A stretch of DNA of 64,000 nt from Chitinophaga deserti. Lineage in GTDB: Bacteria; Bacteroidota; Bacteroidia; Chitinophagales; Chitinophagaceae. The notes beneath the pieces were generated by a model. The model searched no databases. It worked only from the letters and a program-made list of their open reading frames with translations, and had not been told where the DNA came from. The translations under genes and the position numbers were made by a program. The stretch covers positions 434,001 to 498,000 of the forward strand of contig NZ_QFFK01000001.1 of NCBI RefSeq assembly GCF_003149455.1, read 5' to 3'. Below, piece after piece: positions 23,580-33,400 of this stretch; position 1 is the stretch's first letter; every line of letters starts with the position of its first letter.

Positions 23580-25160
23580 CTATCGGATCTTCATCATGGT
23601 GCGCACCTGCTGGGCGGCTCCATTCTGGAAGCGGACGTAATAGGTGCCCGTTGGCAAATGTTCCCCGTCGAACTGATGGGTGTAAGTACCGGCGGCATGC
23701 TGCCGGTCTACCGGTTTGCCTACCAAGCGCCCCATGGTGTCAAACACCTGGATCATGGTATGCCCGCCACGGGTTTTATACGTCAGCACCGTTTTGGTAG
23801 TGAAAGGATTGGGATAGTTGGAGATGAGGGTTTCGTTATCCCCTACACCGGGGATGCCGGTTACCACGCTGCAGGCCAGTCCGTTAACGAGCGGGAGGCT
23901 CTGGTAGTTGTTCAGCATGATCTTATTCAGGTCGGCAGACTTCACGCAGAACCACTGTTCCAGCAGCGAGGCGTATACCGAACGGAAGTCGTATTGCATC
24001 GGCACATTATCTACCGGCGAAGCGGCATCCGGCATGGTTGGGTTATTCCCCAGCACCTGCTGGTTTACATAATCCCCGAAAATGATCATGGGTGCGGAGT
24101 TACCATGGTCTGTTCCCATACTGCCGTTAGACTTGATCCTTCTGCCGAATTCGGAGAAGGTCATACCCACCACGCGCTGCGATTTCTTTTGCATGGTAAG
24201 GTCGTCCATAAAGGCTTTAATGGCGGAAGACACATTGCCGAGCAGATGCGCGTGATCTCCCGTGGTAGTATCGCCACTATTGGTCTGATTGGCGTGGGTA
24301 TCGAAGCCGCCGATGCTCACCATGTAGAGACGGGTTTTAAGCCCTCCTGCTACAAGGCGCGCCACAATCTTCAGTTGTGCCGCCAGGTGGTTGTTGGCAG
24401 GGTAAGGGCCCTGGCTGGTAACCTTCGCTGCTGCCGCTTTAATTACATCTGCATAACGGTTGGTTTGCTTCTGTATCTGGCGGATGTATTTCAGTTCTTT
24501 GCCGGCTTTGGTGTTCGGCGTATTTTCTTCGATATTCTCGAGGAGGTTGTAGAAATCTGTGGGACTGGTTACAGCCATACCCATGCTGCCTCCGGCGCCT
24601 ACAAAAGAGGGCGATACGATGGAGCCGATTTGGATTGCAGGGGGATCAGGCATTTCCGCGTTGGGATAACCCTGCGGGTAACCTGCATATTCTGTATCGA
24701 GGAAGCGCCCACCCCAGCCTGTTTCCAGCACCACATTGGCATCGGAGCCGGTGAGCCAGATATCAGTAGCGCGGAAGTGTGAAAAGTTAGGGGAAGGATA
24801 ACCTACCGATTGAATGATGGACACATGTCCTTCGTCGTACAGCTGCTTCACGCCTGTCATGGCAGGGTGAAGACCGGTTTTCGTTTGCCCGGCCAGCTTC
24901 AGCACGCGCCCTTCAGGGATAGCGATATTGGAGCGGGCAGACTGGTACTTGCTGTATTGATCGAGTGGGATCACCATGTTCAACCCGTCATTACCACCAT
25001 TGAGCTGGATCATTACCAGGACGTGATCATTGTCGAGTGCGGTTTTCTCCAGGGCGGCAAGGAAAGGCGACGCTGCAAAGGCCTTGATGGAAAAGCCGTT
25101 GATAAAAGTAGGCAGGATAGATGCCGGAGCGGTATATCGGAGGAAATCTCTGCGTTTCAT
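23580..25160 (-). CDS. DUF1501 family protein with T9SS C-terminal sorting domain
   Basis: 526 residues. The N-terminus MKRRDFLRYTAPASILP has a twin-arginine-like motif and signal. The body has the DUF1501 (sulfatase-like) pattern VLVMIQLNGGNDGLNMVIP and GGFDTHANQ. The last 80 residues form a T9SS type A sorting domain: YPNPFTTKTVLTY, IQVFDTMGRLV, GTYYVRFQNG. It is therefore likely secreted to the cell surface. It follows the DUF1800 gene by 19 bases, a standard pairing. The substrate of this pair is unknown. Confidence 0.88.
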   Translation of the reverse strand: MKRRDFLRYTAPASILPTFINGFSIKAFAASPFLAALEKTALDNDHVLVMIQLNGGNDGLNMVIPLDQYSKYQSARSNIAIPEGRVLKLAGQTKTGLHPAMTGVKQLYDEGHVSIIQSVGYPSPNFSHFRATDIWLTGSDANVVLETGWGGRFLDTEYAGYPQGYPNAEMPDPPAIQIGSIVSPSFVGAGGSMGMAVTSPTDFYNLLENIEENTPNTKAGKELKYIRQIQKQTNRYADVIKAAAAKVTSQGPYPANNHLAAQLKIVARLVAGGLKTRLYMVSIGGFDTHANQTNSGDTTTGDHAHLLGNVSSAIKAFMDDLTMQKKSQRVVGMTFSEFGRRIKSNGSMGTDHGNSAPMIIFGDYVNQQVLGNNPTMPDAASPVDNVPMQYDFRSVYASLLEQWFCVKSADLNKIMLNNYQSLPLVNGLACSVVTGIPGVGDNETLISNYPNPFTTKTVLTYKTRGGHTMIQVFDTMGRLVGKPVDRQHAAGTYTHQFDGEHLPTGTYYVRFQNGAAQQVRTMMKIR

Positions 25161-25179
25161 AATTAGGTTTTCAACGTGA

Positions 25180-26832
25180 TCAGGCCAGGTGATATTCTGA
25201 CAGGTTCATGATGGTTTTATAAAGGGCTTTCAGCATGTCTACAACCAGTGCTTTGTTCATAGCGTCTGACGGGTCGGAGATATAGAGATTCCACACCTGC
25301 GTCCAGTAATAATCCTGTTGTTGCCCCTTGAGGAGGATATCGTTTTTGAGGTAAGCCTTCATAGCGTCTGACAGATCCATGCGGTAGAGGATGGCCAGTG
25401 CATCGTTGATAAGCAGTACCGGATTAGCGGGATCGGGCAGTTGCTGAGTAAATACCAGCGGATCGATACGGAGTGTTTGCCCCATAGAGACGTACCCCGT
25501 AGTGATCAGCTGATCGGCGAGGAAGTTCCTTTTAGGCAGTGTATCGGTATTGATCCAAAGCTCGTGGAACTGGGGGGCCAGGTAATATGCGTCCCATCCG
25601 GAAACACCGGGCGGATCTCCTATATTCTGCTGCTGGTTACCGGCGGCAGCCTGCAGCGAGCGCCATTGCGCATATGCATTCATGTAATCTGAAGCGGGAG
25701 CGAACTTTACACCAAACTCACGGCACATACCCACTGTGTAATCTACCGGGCTTTTAATGAGGCACGACATATTCAGGGGATCGTAGAAATGCTCGCTTTT
25801 GAAAAGCGCTGCCAGCACGGGGCGGATGTCGTAATTGGCTGCGCGGAAAATATCTGCCAGCGGCGTGATCACTTCCGCTTCTGCTGCGGAATCAATATCG
25901 TAGTAGATGAAGAACTGGTAGAGTTTGCGGCAGATGAACTTCGCTACTTCCTGCTGAACGAAGATGATGTTGAGCATATCATCCAGCTCCGTAGCGCCTG
26001 CCATACCGGTTTTACCGGTGATCTTCTTGTTAGAGAACCAGCTGGAGAACTGTTTGTTCTCGATATCGTGCTTGGTGGGGTCGAAGTAGCTGGTGATGTT
26101 CGTTTTATCGACTTTATAACCGGTGAGCACATGAGCCGCGGCGCGCACATCTTCTTCCTGGTAGAGGGATTCGGGGCCTTTACCGCAGGTGAAGAGTTCT
26201 AACAGTTCGCGGGCATAGTTCTCATCTGCCGATGTTTTTTCGTTGAGGTACCCGTTGAGGTAAACGAGCATACCGGGATCGATGGTGACCGCTTTGGTGA
26301 GGGCTTTAAAGTTCCCCAATGCATGTGTACGCAGCATGACGTTGTGGGCGTACATAAAGCGTGCATCCTCGATGGTTTGCGTTTCGGTGGCGAAGTGGTT
26401 GTGCCAGAAGAGGACCATCTTTTCATGGATGGAGCGCGACTGGTTGAGCATGATGCCCGTCCACCAGGCTTTATAGCTATATCTGCGTGCGTCGTTGAGA
26501 TCTTCATCTCCTTCCGGAGCGGTTACCCATGGAGCGCCGGGTGTAACGCCGGTGGGATCTATATAGCCTCCTGTCTGGTAGCTGTTAACGGGTGGCGCGG
26601 GCATGGTTGCGATGGGCACGAGGAGGGCATCTACTGCCTGGTTCATGCTCATGGCAGCAAAATGCTTCACGTCTGCCGGGGCGGCGCCAAACATGGCACG
26701 CTTCAGCAAATGCACTACCTGCGCGGTGCCCCAGGTTCCGGTATAGGGGGCTATACCGGTGAAGGTCCGGGCAGCTTTTACAGGAGCGGCTTTGCGGGAG
26801 GAGTTGAGTGTGAGGAACGATCTGCGGTCCAT
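25180..26832 (-). CDS. DUF1800 family protein
   Basis: 550 residues from the ATG at 26832 (MDRRSFLTL, a Tat-like start); a start nine codons further upstream is possible. Family motifs include VVHLLKRAMFGAAPADVKHF near the N-terminus, MVLFWHNHFAT, NYARELLELFTCGKG and a C-terminal SGWDAYYL. DUF1800 proteins are secreted, of unknown activity, and almost always precede a DUF1501 gene as here. Partners likely act together at the cell surface. Confidence 0.87.
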   Translation of the reverse strand: MDRRSFLTLNSSRKAAPVKAARTFTGIAPYTGTWGTAQVVHLLKRAMFGAAPADVKHFAAMSMNQAVDALLVPIATMPAPPVNSYQTGGYIDPTGVTPGAPWVTAPEGDEDLNDARRYSYKAWWTGIMLNQSRSIHEKMVLFWHNHFATETQTIEDARFMYAHNVMLRTHALGNFKALTKAVTIDPGMLVYLNGYLNEKTSADENYARELLELFTCGKGPESLYQEEDVRAAAHVLTGYKVDKTNITSYFDPTKHDIENKQFSSWFSNKKITGKTGMAGATELDDMLNIIFVQQEVAKFICRKLYQFFIYYDIDSAAEAEVITPLADIFRAANYDIRPVLAALFKSEHFYDPLNMSCLIKSPVDYTVGMCREFGVKFAPASDYMNAYAQWRSLQAAAGNQQQNIGDPPGVSGWDAYYLAPQFHELWINTDTLPKRNFLADQLITTGYVSMGQTLRIDPLVFTQQLPDPANPVLLINDALAILYRMDLSDAMKAYLKNDILLKGQQQDYYWTQVWNLYISDPSDAMNKALVVDMLKALYKTIMNLSEYHLA

Positions 26833-26996
26833 CGGGGATACGGTTAAATATGCGGTCAAATTTTACGTTGCGGCCTTCAGGGAGCTTCCTCTAAAGGCCT
26901 ATTCCGCATCCAAATTAACAAAAAGTTTAATTCATTTGTATTATTTTATATGTTTATTGCGTTGCGTGGTGCCCATTTTAGGCAATAAGTGCTAAT

Positions 26997-27404
26997 CTAT
27001 ACATACTTATACGCCCGCTTCTTAATAGGGGAATGCATCCGTATGATCAACGGATCTGTGGGGATTACTTCTAACTCCAGCATATGCTCGTTATGACTGA
27101 CAGGAAATTCCATGAATAAATACTCCGTATTACGCTGCACCGTGAGCCAGCCTATTCGTTGCAATACACGCTCAATCCCAGGTCCCTGTTGTTCTGCGGA
27201 TTCACATAACCAGGCTATGCGGCAGCGCAATATTTCCATTGCATCGCTACCATACTGAATGTGGTTTTCAATTTCCAGTAAAGGAAGACTTACCCAATGT
27301 TGCCCTTGTGCTGAAACCCAATCCCGGAGAGGCATACAGATAGTGATAGATTCTATCTGGCCGGCCTGATGTTTAATTTCAAATGTTGCTTTGGTATATG
27401 ACAT
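26997..27404 (-). CDS. Unrecognised 135-residue protein
   Basis: The ATG at 27404 (MSYTKATFEIKH) is preferred over upstream starts because the extra N-terminal 57 residues run through a non-coding-looking AT-rich stretch. The protein is soluble, mixed alpha/beta by composition, with no signal peptide or known motif; it ends in IKKRAYKYV. No partner is obvious: the next minus-strand gene upstream is the thiolase, separated by a terminator. Function unknown. Confidence 0.55.
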   Translation of the reverse strand: MSYTKATFEIKHQAGQIESITICMPLRDWVSAQGQHWVSLPLLEIENHIQYGSDAMEILRCRIAWLCESAEQQGPGIERVLQRIGWLTVQRNTEYLFMEFPVSHNEHMLELEVIPTDPLIIRMHSPIKKRAYKYV

Positions 27405-27490
27405 GGTTACATTTTTTGTGCATGAAATGTAATCAGTAAATACACACCAAACTTTTTTCAGGACGTAAAAAAGCTGTTCATTTTTGGAGA

Positions 27491-27504
27491 TGGTATATAT
27501 ACCA
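27491..27504. promoter_or_regulatory. Perfect 14-bp palindrome TGGTATATATACCA
   Basis: Self-complementary, 87 bases upstream of the unrecognised gene at 27404 and just after the thiolase terminator. Possible operator; no second copy was seen in the window. Confidence 0.35.
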
Positions 27505-27523
27505 TTTTGCGATGCTGATACAT

Positions 27524-27560
27524 GAAAAAAACCGCCGAAGTGAGTGACACAACGGCGGTT
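27524..27560 (-). terminator. Intrinsic terminator of the thiolase gene
   Basis: AACCGCCG at 27530-27537 pairs with CGGCGGTT at 27553-27560. On the minus strand a run of seven T follows. It lies 46 bases after the thiolase stop. Confidence 0.8.
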
Positions 27561-27605
27561 GATAGTTGATGACAAGCTGGCTTTAAAAAAATCTTAATCC
27601 AGGTA

Positions 27606-28784
27606 TCAGGCGAGATTTTCGATAATACCCGCAATGCCTTGTCCACCACCTACGCAGGCGGTAACGATGCCATATTTTTTATTAAGACGCTGCATATCGT
27701 TCAGCATCTGAATGGTAAGTTTCGTGCCGGTACACCCGAGCGGATGCCCTAATGCGATGGCTCCGCCGTTGATGTTCACGATATCCGGATTAAGGCCCAG
27801 TTCGCGGATTACGGCGATGGATTGTGATGCGAAAGCCTCGTTGAGTTCCACCAGATCGATGTCGCCAAGGGATTTACCTGCCTGGCGCAATACCTTGGGC
27901 ACTGCAGCTACGGGGCCAATACCCATAATACGCGGGTGTACACCTGCGGAAGCACAGGCTACGAGGCGACCAATGGGCTGGAGGTTCAGTTCCTTCACCA
28001 TCTTTTCGCTCATGACGATTACGAATGCTGCACCGTCGCTCGTTTGGGAGGAGTTGCCTGCGGTAACGGAACCTCCGGCAGCAAATACGGGCTTCAGTTT
28101 GGCAAGGGCCTCATATGAAGTATCTGCCCGGGGACCTTCGTCGGTATCTACTACCCAGGATTTCGTTTGCTTCTTACCTTTTTCGTTGACATAAACATCC
28201 TCTACGGTAATGGGGAGAATGCCGGGTTTGAAGTATCCGTTCTGGATGGCGTTGATGGCTTTGAGGTGAGACTGGAGGGAGAACTGATCCTGCTCTTCGC
28301 GGCTCACTTTATATTCATTGGCCACCGCTTCTGCGGTGAGGCCCATGCTGAGGTAATAATCGGGAGTAGTGGTAGCTACGCTGTAGGCGGGTACTGTTTT
28401 CCAGCCTGCGGTGGGTACAAGGCTCATGCTTTCGGTACCACCGGCGATGATGCATTCTGCCTGGCCGCTGCGGATTTTAGCAGTGGCGATGGCGATTGTT
28501 TCCAATCCGGATGCGCAATACCGGTTAACCGTCATCCCCGGAACATCGATACCAAGGGCACGTACACTGATCATGCGGCCGATCTGCAGGCCCTGTTCCG
28601 CTTCCGGAACGGCGTTGCCAACTATCAGATCGTCGACCCGGTTAGGGTCCAGCTGCGGCACAGCGCCCAGCAGCCCCTGAATCACGTTCACTGCCAGATC
28701 ATCGGGCCGGTAGAACCTGAGCCCGCCTTTCTTCGATTTCGTTACCGCCGTTCTGAATCCTGCTACGATATATGCGTCTTGCAT
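27606..28784 (-). CDS. Acetyl-CoA acyltransferase (thiolase)
   Basis: 392 residues. It either cleaves 3-ketoacyl-CoA in beta-oxidation or condenses acetyl-CoA. Active-site motifs: NRYCASGLETIA with the nucleophilic Cys near 90, GGAIALGHPLGCTGTK with the catalytic His, and CVGGGQG with the second Cys. The ATG at 28784 is chosen because an AAAAGGAG lies a few bases upstream, unusual for this phylum where Shine-Dalgarno use is weak, and because it gives the usual start MQDAYIVAGFRTAV. The FadA/FadI type is likely; no FadB partner is adjacent. Confidence 0.9.
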   Translation of the reverse strand: MQDAYIVAGFRTAVTKSKKGGLRFYRPDDLAVNVIQGLLGAVPQLDPNRVDDLIVGNAVPEAEQGLQIGRMISVRALGIDVPGMTVNRYCASGLETIAIATAKIRSGQAECIIAGGTESMSLVPTAGWKTVPAYSVATTTPDYYLSMGLTAEAVANEYKVSREEQDQFSLQSHLKAINAIQNGYFKPGILPITVEDVYVNEKGKKQTKSWVVDTDEGPRADTSYEALAKLKPVFAAGGSVTAGNSSQTSDGAAFVIVMSEKMVKELNLQPIGRLVACASAGVHPRIMGIGPVAAVPKVLRQAGKSLGDIDLVELNEAFASQSIAVIRELGLNPDIVNINGGAIALGHPLGCTGTKLTIQMLNDMQRLNKKYGIVTACVGGGQGIAGIIENLA

Positions 28785-28832
28785 GGTTATCTCCTTTTGT
28801 TTGGTATACTCCAAATTTAAGGAATTCCGGCC

Positions 28833-29678
28833 TTATTTAACCGGTATCTCCACCCATGCCGTGGAAATGCCTGCGAAGATCCCGTAACCCTTGCCCACAT
28901 TGGTAAATACCTGCGTTGGGTCTACCAAAAGGTTGCCCCGGTTGGCTTCCTGGAGCTGCAGCGACTTCAGATACTGCCAGCTGGCGGATGTGAGCCCGGA
29001 TACTTCCAGCAGCAGCACTTCATTCTTTACCAATACCTGCCGCGTCTGGAGCACAACAAGGATCTCCTTGCCATCGAACCGATCATCGGGGATGAGGGAA
29101 TATTCGTGGTAGGTTTCGGTGACGAGGTCAGTAAAACTGTTGTTATAAGAGGGATCGAACCGGTACTGGCGGCGCTCTGCCGGTGTAAAGCTGCCATTAT
29201 CCAGCTTCCGGGCTTTGTAGAGGCGGATGCGGTAACGGTCGCCCCCGGGGAGGTCAGACAGGTATACTTTTACGCGGTTACCGCCTTCCTGTGCGAAAGG
29301 CTCCCTGAGCAGAGGCCGGCGGGGCAGGGTATCTGCCGCTTCCACAGCAGGTAATCCTGTGGCGGTTACTTCCACTTTATAACGCATGCCCGCTGTTACT
29401 TTCGCATCCGAGACGTAATACCCTTTGCCGCCGATGGTTTTGAACTGCATTGGCAGCACAGTATTACCGGCCGTGAGCCTCACACCGGCATTGGCAATTT
29501 CAGGAAAAGAGATTGCCCCCGGTGGCTGGGAACGCGTAAGGCGCAGGTACACCACACTATCTTCCTGAACGAGGCTGTTCACCACGATCCGGTCGCCTTC
29601 ATATTCCATCGGAATGTTTGCCGGCCTTTCACATGCGGCCAGCGCAAGGGCCGTTATCAACGGAAATATCTTTTTCAT
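28833..29678 (-). CDS. DUF4249 family lipoprotein
   Basis: 281 residues with lipoprotein signal (ALALAAC, Cys near 16) followed by the DUF4249 pattern: EGDRIVVNSLVQEDSVVYLRLTRSQP and AGVRLTAGN, then YYVSDAKVTAGMRYKVEVTATGLP. Such proteins sit beside TonB receptors that have an STN domain and probably bind or present the same ligand. It follows the receptor gene by one base and ends the operon running from the sigma factor. Confidence 0.85.
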   Translation of the reverse strand: MKKIFPLITALALAACERPANIPMEYEGDRIVVNSLVQEDSVVYLRLTRSQPPGAISFPEIANAGVRLTAGNTVLPMQFKTIGGKGYYVSDAKVTAGMRYKVEVTATGLPAVEAADTLPRRPLLREPFAQEGGNRVKVYLSDLPGGDRYRIRLYKARKLDNGSFTPAERRQYRFDPSYNNSFTDLVTETYHEYSLIPDDRFDGKEILVVLQTRQVLVKNEVLLLEVSGLTSASWQYLKSLQLQEANRGNLLVDPTQVFTNVGKGYGIFAGISTAWVEIPVK

Positions 29679-29679
29679 A

Positions 29680-32325
29680 TCAAAACCTTACTGCCCAGGA
29701 AACGCTCGGCAGCACGGGCAATACACTGAGCATGGTAAGCTCGCGCCGCTGCAATTCGGGGTTGCGTTTATAATAGTAGAAGAAAGGATTCTTCCGGTTA
29801 TATGTGTTATACAAACCGAAGCTCAGGATATACCGCGCCTTTTTGCGTTGCTTGGTATAGGTAGCTCCCAGGTCGAGTCGGTGAACATCATTCATGCGCA
29901 CGGTATACTGGTCGCGTTGTACATCTATGGGATCCTGGTCATTGATGGACCCCGGCAGGTGCGGCGATGGCTCTGTTACCTGTTCATAACTGGCCACAGG
30001 CAAGGTAAGCGGCAGACCGCTGGCATATTGCCATTGTGCGGATACTTCCCACCTTTTACCCAGCTGGTGCGTTAATACCACTTCCAGCTCGTGGCGCCGG
30101 TCGCATTTATACGGGAACACCGTGCCCTGATTGATGTTAGGGAATGCCCGGCGGCTCCAGGCAAGTGTATACCCGATCCATCCCTTAAAGCGGTCCTGTT
30201 TTTTCTGCAGCAGTACTTCAGTACCGTAGCTCCAGCCGCGGCCCACTACAACCAGATCTTCCCAGCTTTTGGTAGCGAAATTGAAATCGGCCGACTGTTC
30301 CTGGTACTGGATCACGTTGTCCATCCGTTTGTAATACCCTTCAAGGGATAACTCGTACCGGTTATCTTTCGTGGTTTTAGCCAACCCCAGTGCCAGTTGC
30401 GAAGAGTGCATGGGAGGCACTTTATCGGTAGCGGCTACCCAGAGGTCTGTAGGCAGAAAAATAGCCGTATTAGTCAACAGATGGATATACTGGGTCATTA
30501 CCGTGTACGACATTTTCAGGGCCCAACGTCGGGGGAGCATGTACCTGAAACCCAGGCGGGGCTGTATGGAGGTATACGCCCTGCCTTCCACCAGAAAAGC
30601 CGATGCATGCACACCCAGGTTGAGGTGCATGGAGTCACGTATCTTCCAGTCGTTCTCGAAATAAAGTGACAGCTCCACTCCGCCATGAGACTGATCATTA
30701 TACGTAGTATCGGCCAGCTGCTGATCGTCGGACACATTGTTGAATGCTGCAATACCCGGCCTGAAGATGTGCCAGGTGCCCTGGCCGCCAAAACGGATTA
30801 CGTGGTTGGGATTGGGCCGGTAATCAAAATCGATCTTGGCACCCGCATTATCCACCTTTGAGTAATACCGGCCAAAGGCATTATCGTTTTCACGAATGCG
30901 CGGCGTATCGAGCGCCATGTATTTATACTTGTAATCGGTATTGAAACGGAACTGCGAGTAATTGAGAGTTAGGTTAGAGAACAGCTGCGGATTGAAGATG
31001 TGGTTCCAGCGGAGGGCATATGCCTGGTTGCCCCATCCCAGCCGGAAGCGCATTTCTTCATGATATCTCTTAGGGGCGCCCTGCAGGGAATCGAAGCTCT
31101 CGTTGCGGTGCATGGTAAGGTTATCCTCTCCGCCATATGCGCTGAGATAGATCCTGTCTTTCGGTGAAAAGATATGATTGATCTTCAGATTAGCATCGTA
31201 GAAATAAGCCCAGAACTCACCTTCTTCCCCCAGTTTCAATTCTTTATTGGCTACCTCCTGCATAATGAGATCCGCGTAGGTGCGGCGAGCAGAGAGTATA
31301 TAGGATGTTTTTCCTTTCACAATGGGGCCTTCCGCCGTCATGCGCGAAGCCAGCAGGCCGATGGATAATTCGCCGTGATGATTATACATATCCCCATCTT
31401 TCATGGAAATATCCACTACAGACGACAGGCGGCCGCCATACCTTGCCGGGAATGCGCCTTTGTAGAGATCCACATTCTTAATCGCATCAGGATTGAATAC
31501 GGAAAAGACGCCGAACAGATGGGTGGAATTATATACCGGCGTACCATCGAGAAGGATGAGGTTCTGATCAGGACTTCCGCCTCTCACATGTATACCGCTG
31601 GTTCCTTCCATCCCTCCGCTTACGCCGGGCATGGCCTGAATGGTTTTCAGCACATCGGCTTCTCCGAGTATGCGGGGCATGGTTTTCGTCTGCGACACAT
31701 TCACGTTCACCTTGCTCATCTGCGTCTGATCCTGCAGGCGGGGCAGCGCTTCCGTTATTTCCACCTCTTTCAGGGTATTGGAAGGGTGGAGTTTGAAATT
31801 GAGCTGACGGCTGTCGCGGTCGCGCAGGGGTACCTGTACGGCATTGTAACCGGTGTAAGACACGAAGAGGGAAAGGGTATCGCGTAAGGCGGTAAAGCTA
31901 TAAAACCCGTATGCGTTGGTAGTGGTACCCGCTTTGAGGTGAGGGGCATAAACAGTAGCACCGATGAGCTTCTCACCCGTGGAAGCATCTTCCACATAGC
32001 CGCTGATCGTGCGCTGGAAGGGTTGTTTGGCAGCCAGCACCAGGAGGCCTCCGATGCGGCGGTATTGAATACCGTTATCAGTAAACAGCATATCGAGTAC
32101 CTGCCGCAGGGGCATATCGCGGACACGGAGGGTCATCCGGCGGTTGAGGTTCACAACATCGCGGCTGTATGAGAAAGGAATGCCGTAAGTTTTTTCCAGA
32201 TGGTCACAATACACGTAAAGGGGCTGATCTTCCAGTGAGACCGAGATCCGGGTGCGCCAGTTCCATGCGAACACCTGCAGGGGGAGCATTGCCAGCAGCA
32301 ATAATCCCGGCAGGACTTTCTTCAT
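29680..32325 (-). CDS. TonB-dependent receptor with STN signalling domain
   Basis: 881 residues: signal peptide, an STN domain (about 30-105: LYVYCDHLEKTYGIPFSYSRD...DMPLRQVLDMLFTDNGIQYRR), a carboxypeptidase-regulatory-like domain (about 115-195), a plug (GVSGGMEGTSGIHVRGGSPDQN) and a barrel ending in aromatic residues (SVSWAVRF). The STN domain contacts an inner-membrane FecR to signal ligand binding, and FecR and sigma genes lie directly upstream. Ligand unknown. Confidence 0.9.
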   Translation of the reverse strand: MKKVLPGLLLLAMLPLQVFAWNWRTRISVSLEDQPLYVYCDHLEKTYGIPFSYSRDVVNLNRRMTLRVRDMPLRQVLDMLFTDNGIQYRRIGGLLVLAAKQPFQRTISGYVEDASTGEKLIGATVYAPHLKAGTTTNAYGFYSFTALRDTLSLFVSYTGYNAVQVPLRDRDSRQLNFKLHPSNTLKEVEITEALPRLQDQTQMSKVNVNVSQTKTMPRILGEADVLKTIQAMPGVSGGMEGTSGIHVRGGSPDQNLILLDGTPVYNSTHLFGVFSVFNPDAIKNVDLYKGAFPARYGGRLSSVVDISMKDGDMYNHHGELSIGLLASRMTAEGPIVKGKTSYILSARRTYADLIMQEVANKELKLGEEGEFWAYFYDANLKINHIFSPKDRIYLSAYGGEDNLTMHRNESFDSLQGAPKRYHEEMRFRLGWGNQAYALRWNHIFNPQLFSNLTLNYSQFRFNTDYKYKYMALDTPRIRENDNAFGRYYSKVDNAGAKIDFDYRPNPNHVIRFGGQGTWHIFRPGIAAFNNVSDDQQLADTTYNDQSHGGVELSLYFENDWKIRDSMHLNLGVHASAFLVEGRAYTSIQPRLGFRYMLPRRWALKMSYTVMTQYIHLLTNTAIFLPTDLWVAATDKVPPMHSSQLALGLAKTTKDNRYELSLEGYYKRMDNVIQYQEQSADFNFATKSWEDLVVVGRGWSYGTEVLLQKKQDRFKGWIGYTLAWSRRAFPNINQGTVFPYKCDRRHELEVVLTHQLGKRWEVSAQWQYASGLPLTLPVASYEQVTEPSPHLPGSINDQDPIDVQRDQYTVRMNDVHRLDLGATYTKQRKKARYILSFGLYNTYNRKNPFFYYYKRNPELQRRELTMLSVLPVLPSVSWAVRF

Positions 32326-32357
32326 TTTGCAAGCAAATTAACTTTGACTAATAATAG

Positions 32358-33332
32358 TTACAGCGGCTGCAGCTTGTATTCCCCGGTTTTAACAGAATCC
32401 ACTGAAGCAGAAACCATAAACCCGAGGGCTTCCATTACTTCCCCGATTGTTTCGCCGGAGAAGCGGGTAGTGATCCGTTTATCCAGCATCGCGGGGTCGG
32501 CGACGGAAATTTTCACACCATAAGCCTGTTGCACTGTTTCCAGAACAATACTAAATGGCACATCTTCGAAGACCAATGGCTCCGGGGTACCGCCCGTAAC
32601 GTTGAAACCGCCATCGGTTCCCTGGCGCCGAAGGGTCATGCCCGGGGTCATGATAACGGGTTTCCCCAATGCGGGGTCCGTTACCTGGATCTTACCGCTT
32701 TCCACGCGGATGAACAGGGAGGTATCCAGCTCTACCGTAAACCGGGTTCCGAGCACCTTAATCTCCGTACCGCCGGCTTCCACTACAAATGGTTTACCGG
32801 CCGAAGGGGCGACGTCGAAGCTGGCTTTTCCGGATACGCGAACGCGGCGTTCCTGTTTCCCGAAACCGGCATCCACCGTAAGCTTACCGTTGCCGGCAAG
32901 TTCGATGCGGCTGCCATCGTGCAGGGCGGCGGTTTCTCCGCCTGTGAACGACTGCTTATCTCCTCCCAGCTGCTTTAATCCCCAGAATCCTGCCACAGCT
33001 ACAATTCCTATGGCTGCTGCCGCCATCCACCAGGTATTCCTGCGGCGGAGGGGTACCACCGGTGCGTCCGTGAAGGCTTCGGCAGCCTGTGCGGGAGCAG
33101 CGGTGATAGTGGCATGGAGGCGATCCCAGCTACTGTTGGTACTGATGCCTGCGAAGGTATCCCTGGGGAGGGGAGCTTCGAGGAGCCGGCGGATGGCATC
33201 GAGCGCGGCTTCGTTAGCCGGCTGATCTTTCCGCCATGCATCTACCCACGCCCGTTCCGGGGCTTCCGCCTCGTTCAGCAGGTACTTGCACAGCAAGGAA
33301 TATAAAGCCTCATCGGGCTGCAGATGGCTCAT
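32358..33332 (-). CDS. FecR family anti-sigma factor
   Basis: 324 residues. The N-terminal cytoplasmic part (about 1-95) would hold the sigma factor. A single membrane segment follows (TWWMAAAAIGIVAVAGFWGL) and then the periplasmic FecR domain (GSRIELAGNGKLTVD...VRVSGKASFDVAPSAGKPFVVEAGGTEIKVLGTRF). The C-terminal STN-like domain FSIVLETVQQAYGVKI would meet the receptor. It lies 33 bases before the receptor gene and 68 bases after the sigma gene. Confidence 0.92.
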   Translation of the reverse strand: MSHLQPDEALYSLLCKYLLNEAEAPERAWVDAWRKDQPANEAALDAIRRLLEAPLPRDTFAGISTNSSWDRLHATITAAPAQAAEAFTDAPVVPLRRRNTWWMAAAAIGIVAVAGFWGLKQLGGDKQSFTGGETAALHDGSRIELAGNGKLTVDAGFGKQERRVRVSGKASFDVAPSAGKPFVVEAGGTEIKVLGTRFTVELDTSLFIRVESGKIQVTDPALGKPVIMTPGMTLRRQGTDGGFNVTGGTPEPLVFEDVPFSIVLETVQQAYGVKISVADPAMLDKRITTRFSGETIGEVMEALGFMVSASVDSVKTGEYKLQPL

Positions 33333-33400
33333 GAACAGTTGTAAATATTAACTAGACCGGTTAGATGACGCGCCTCAAAAAGGCAGCCCCCTATCCCGTA

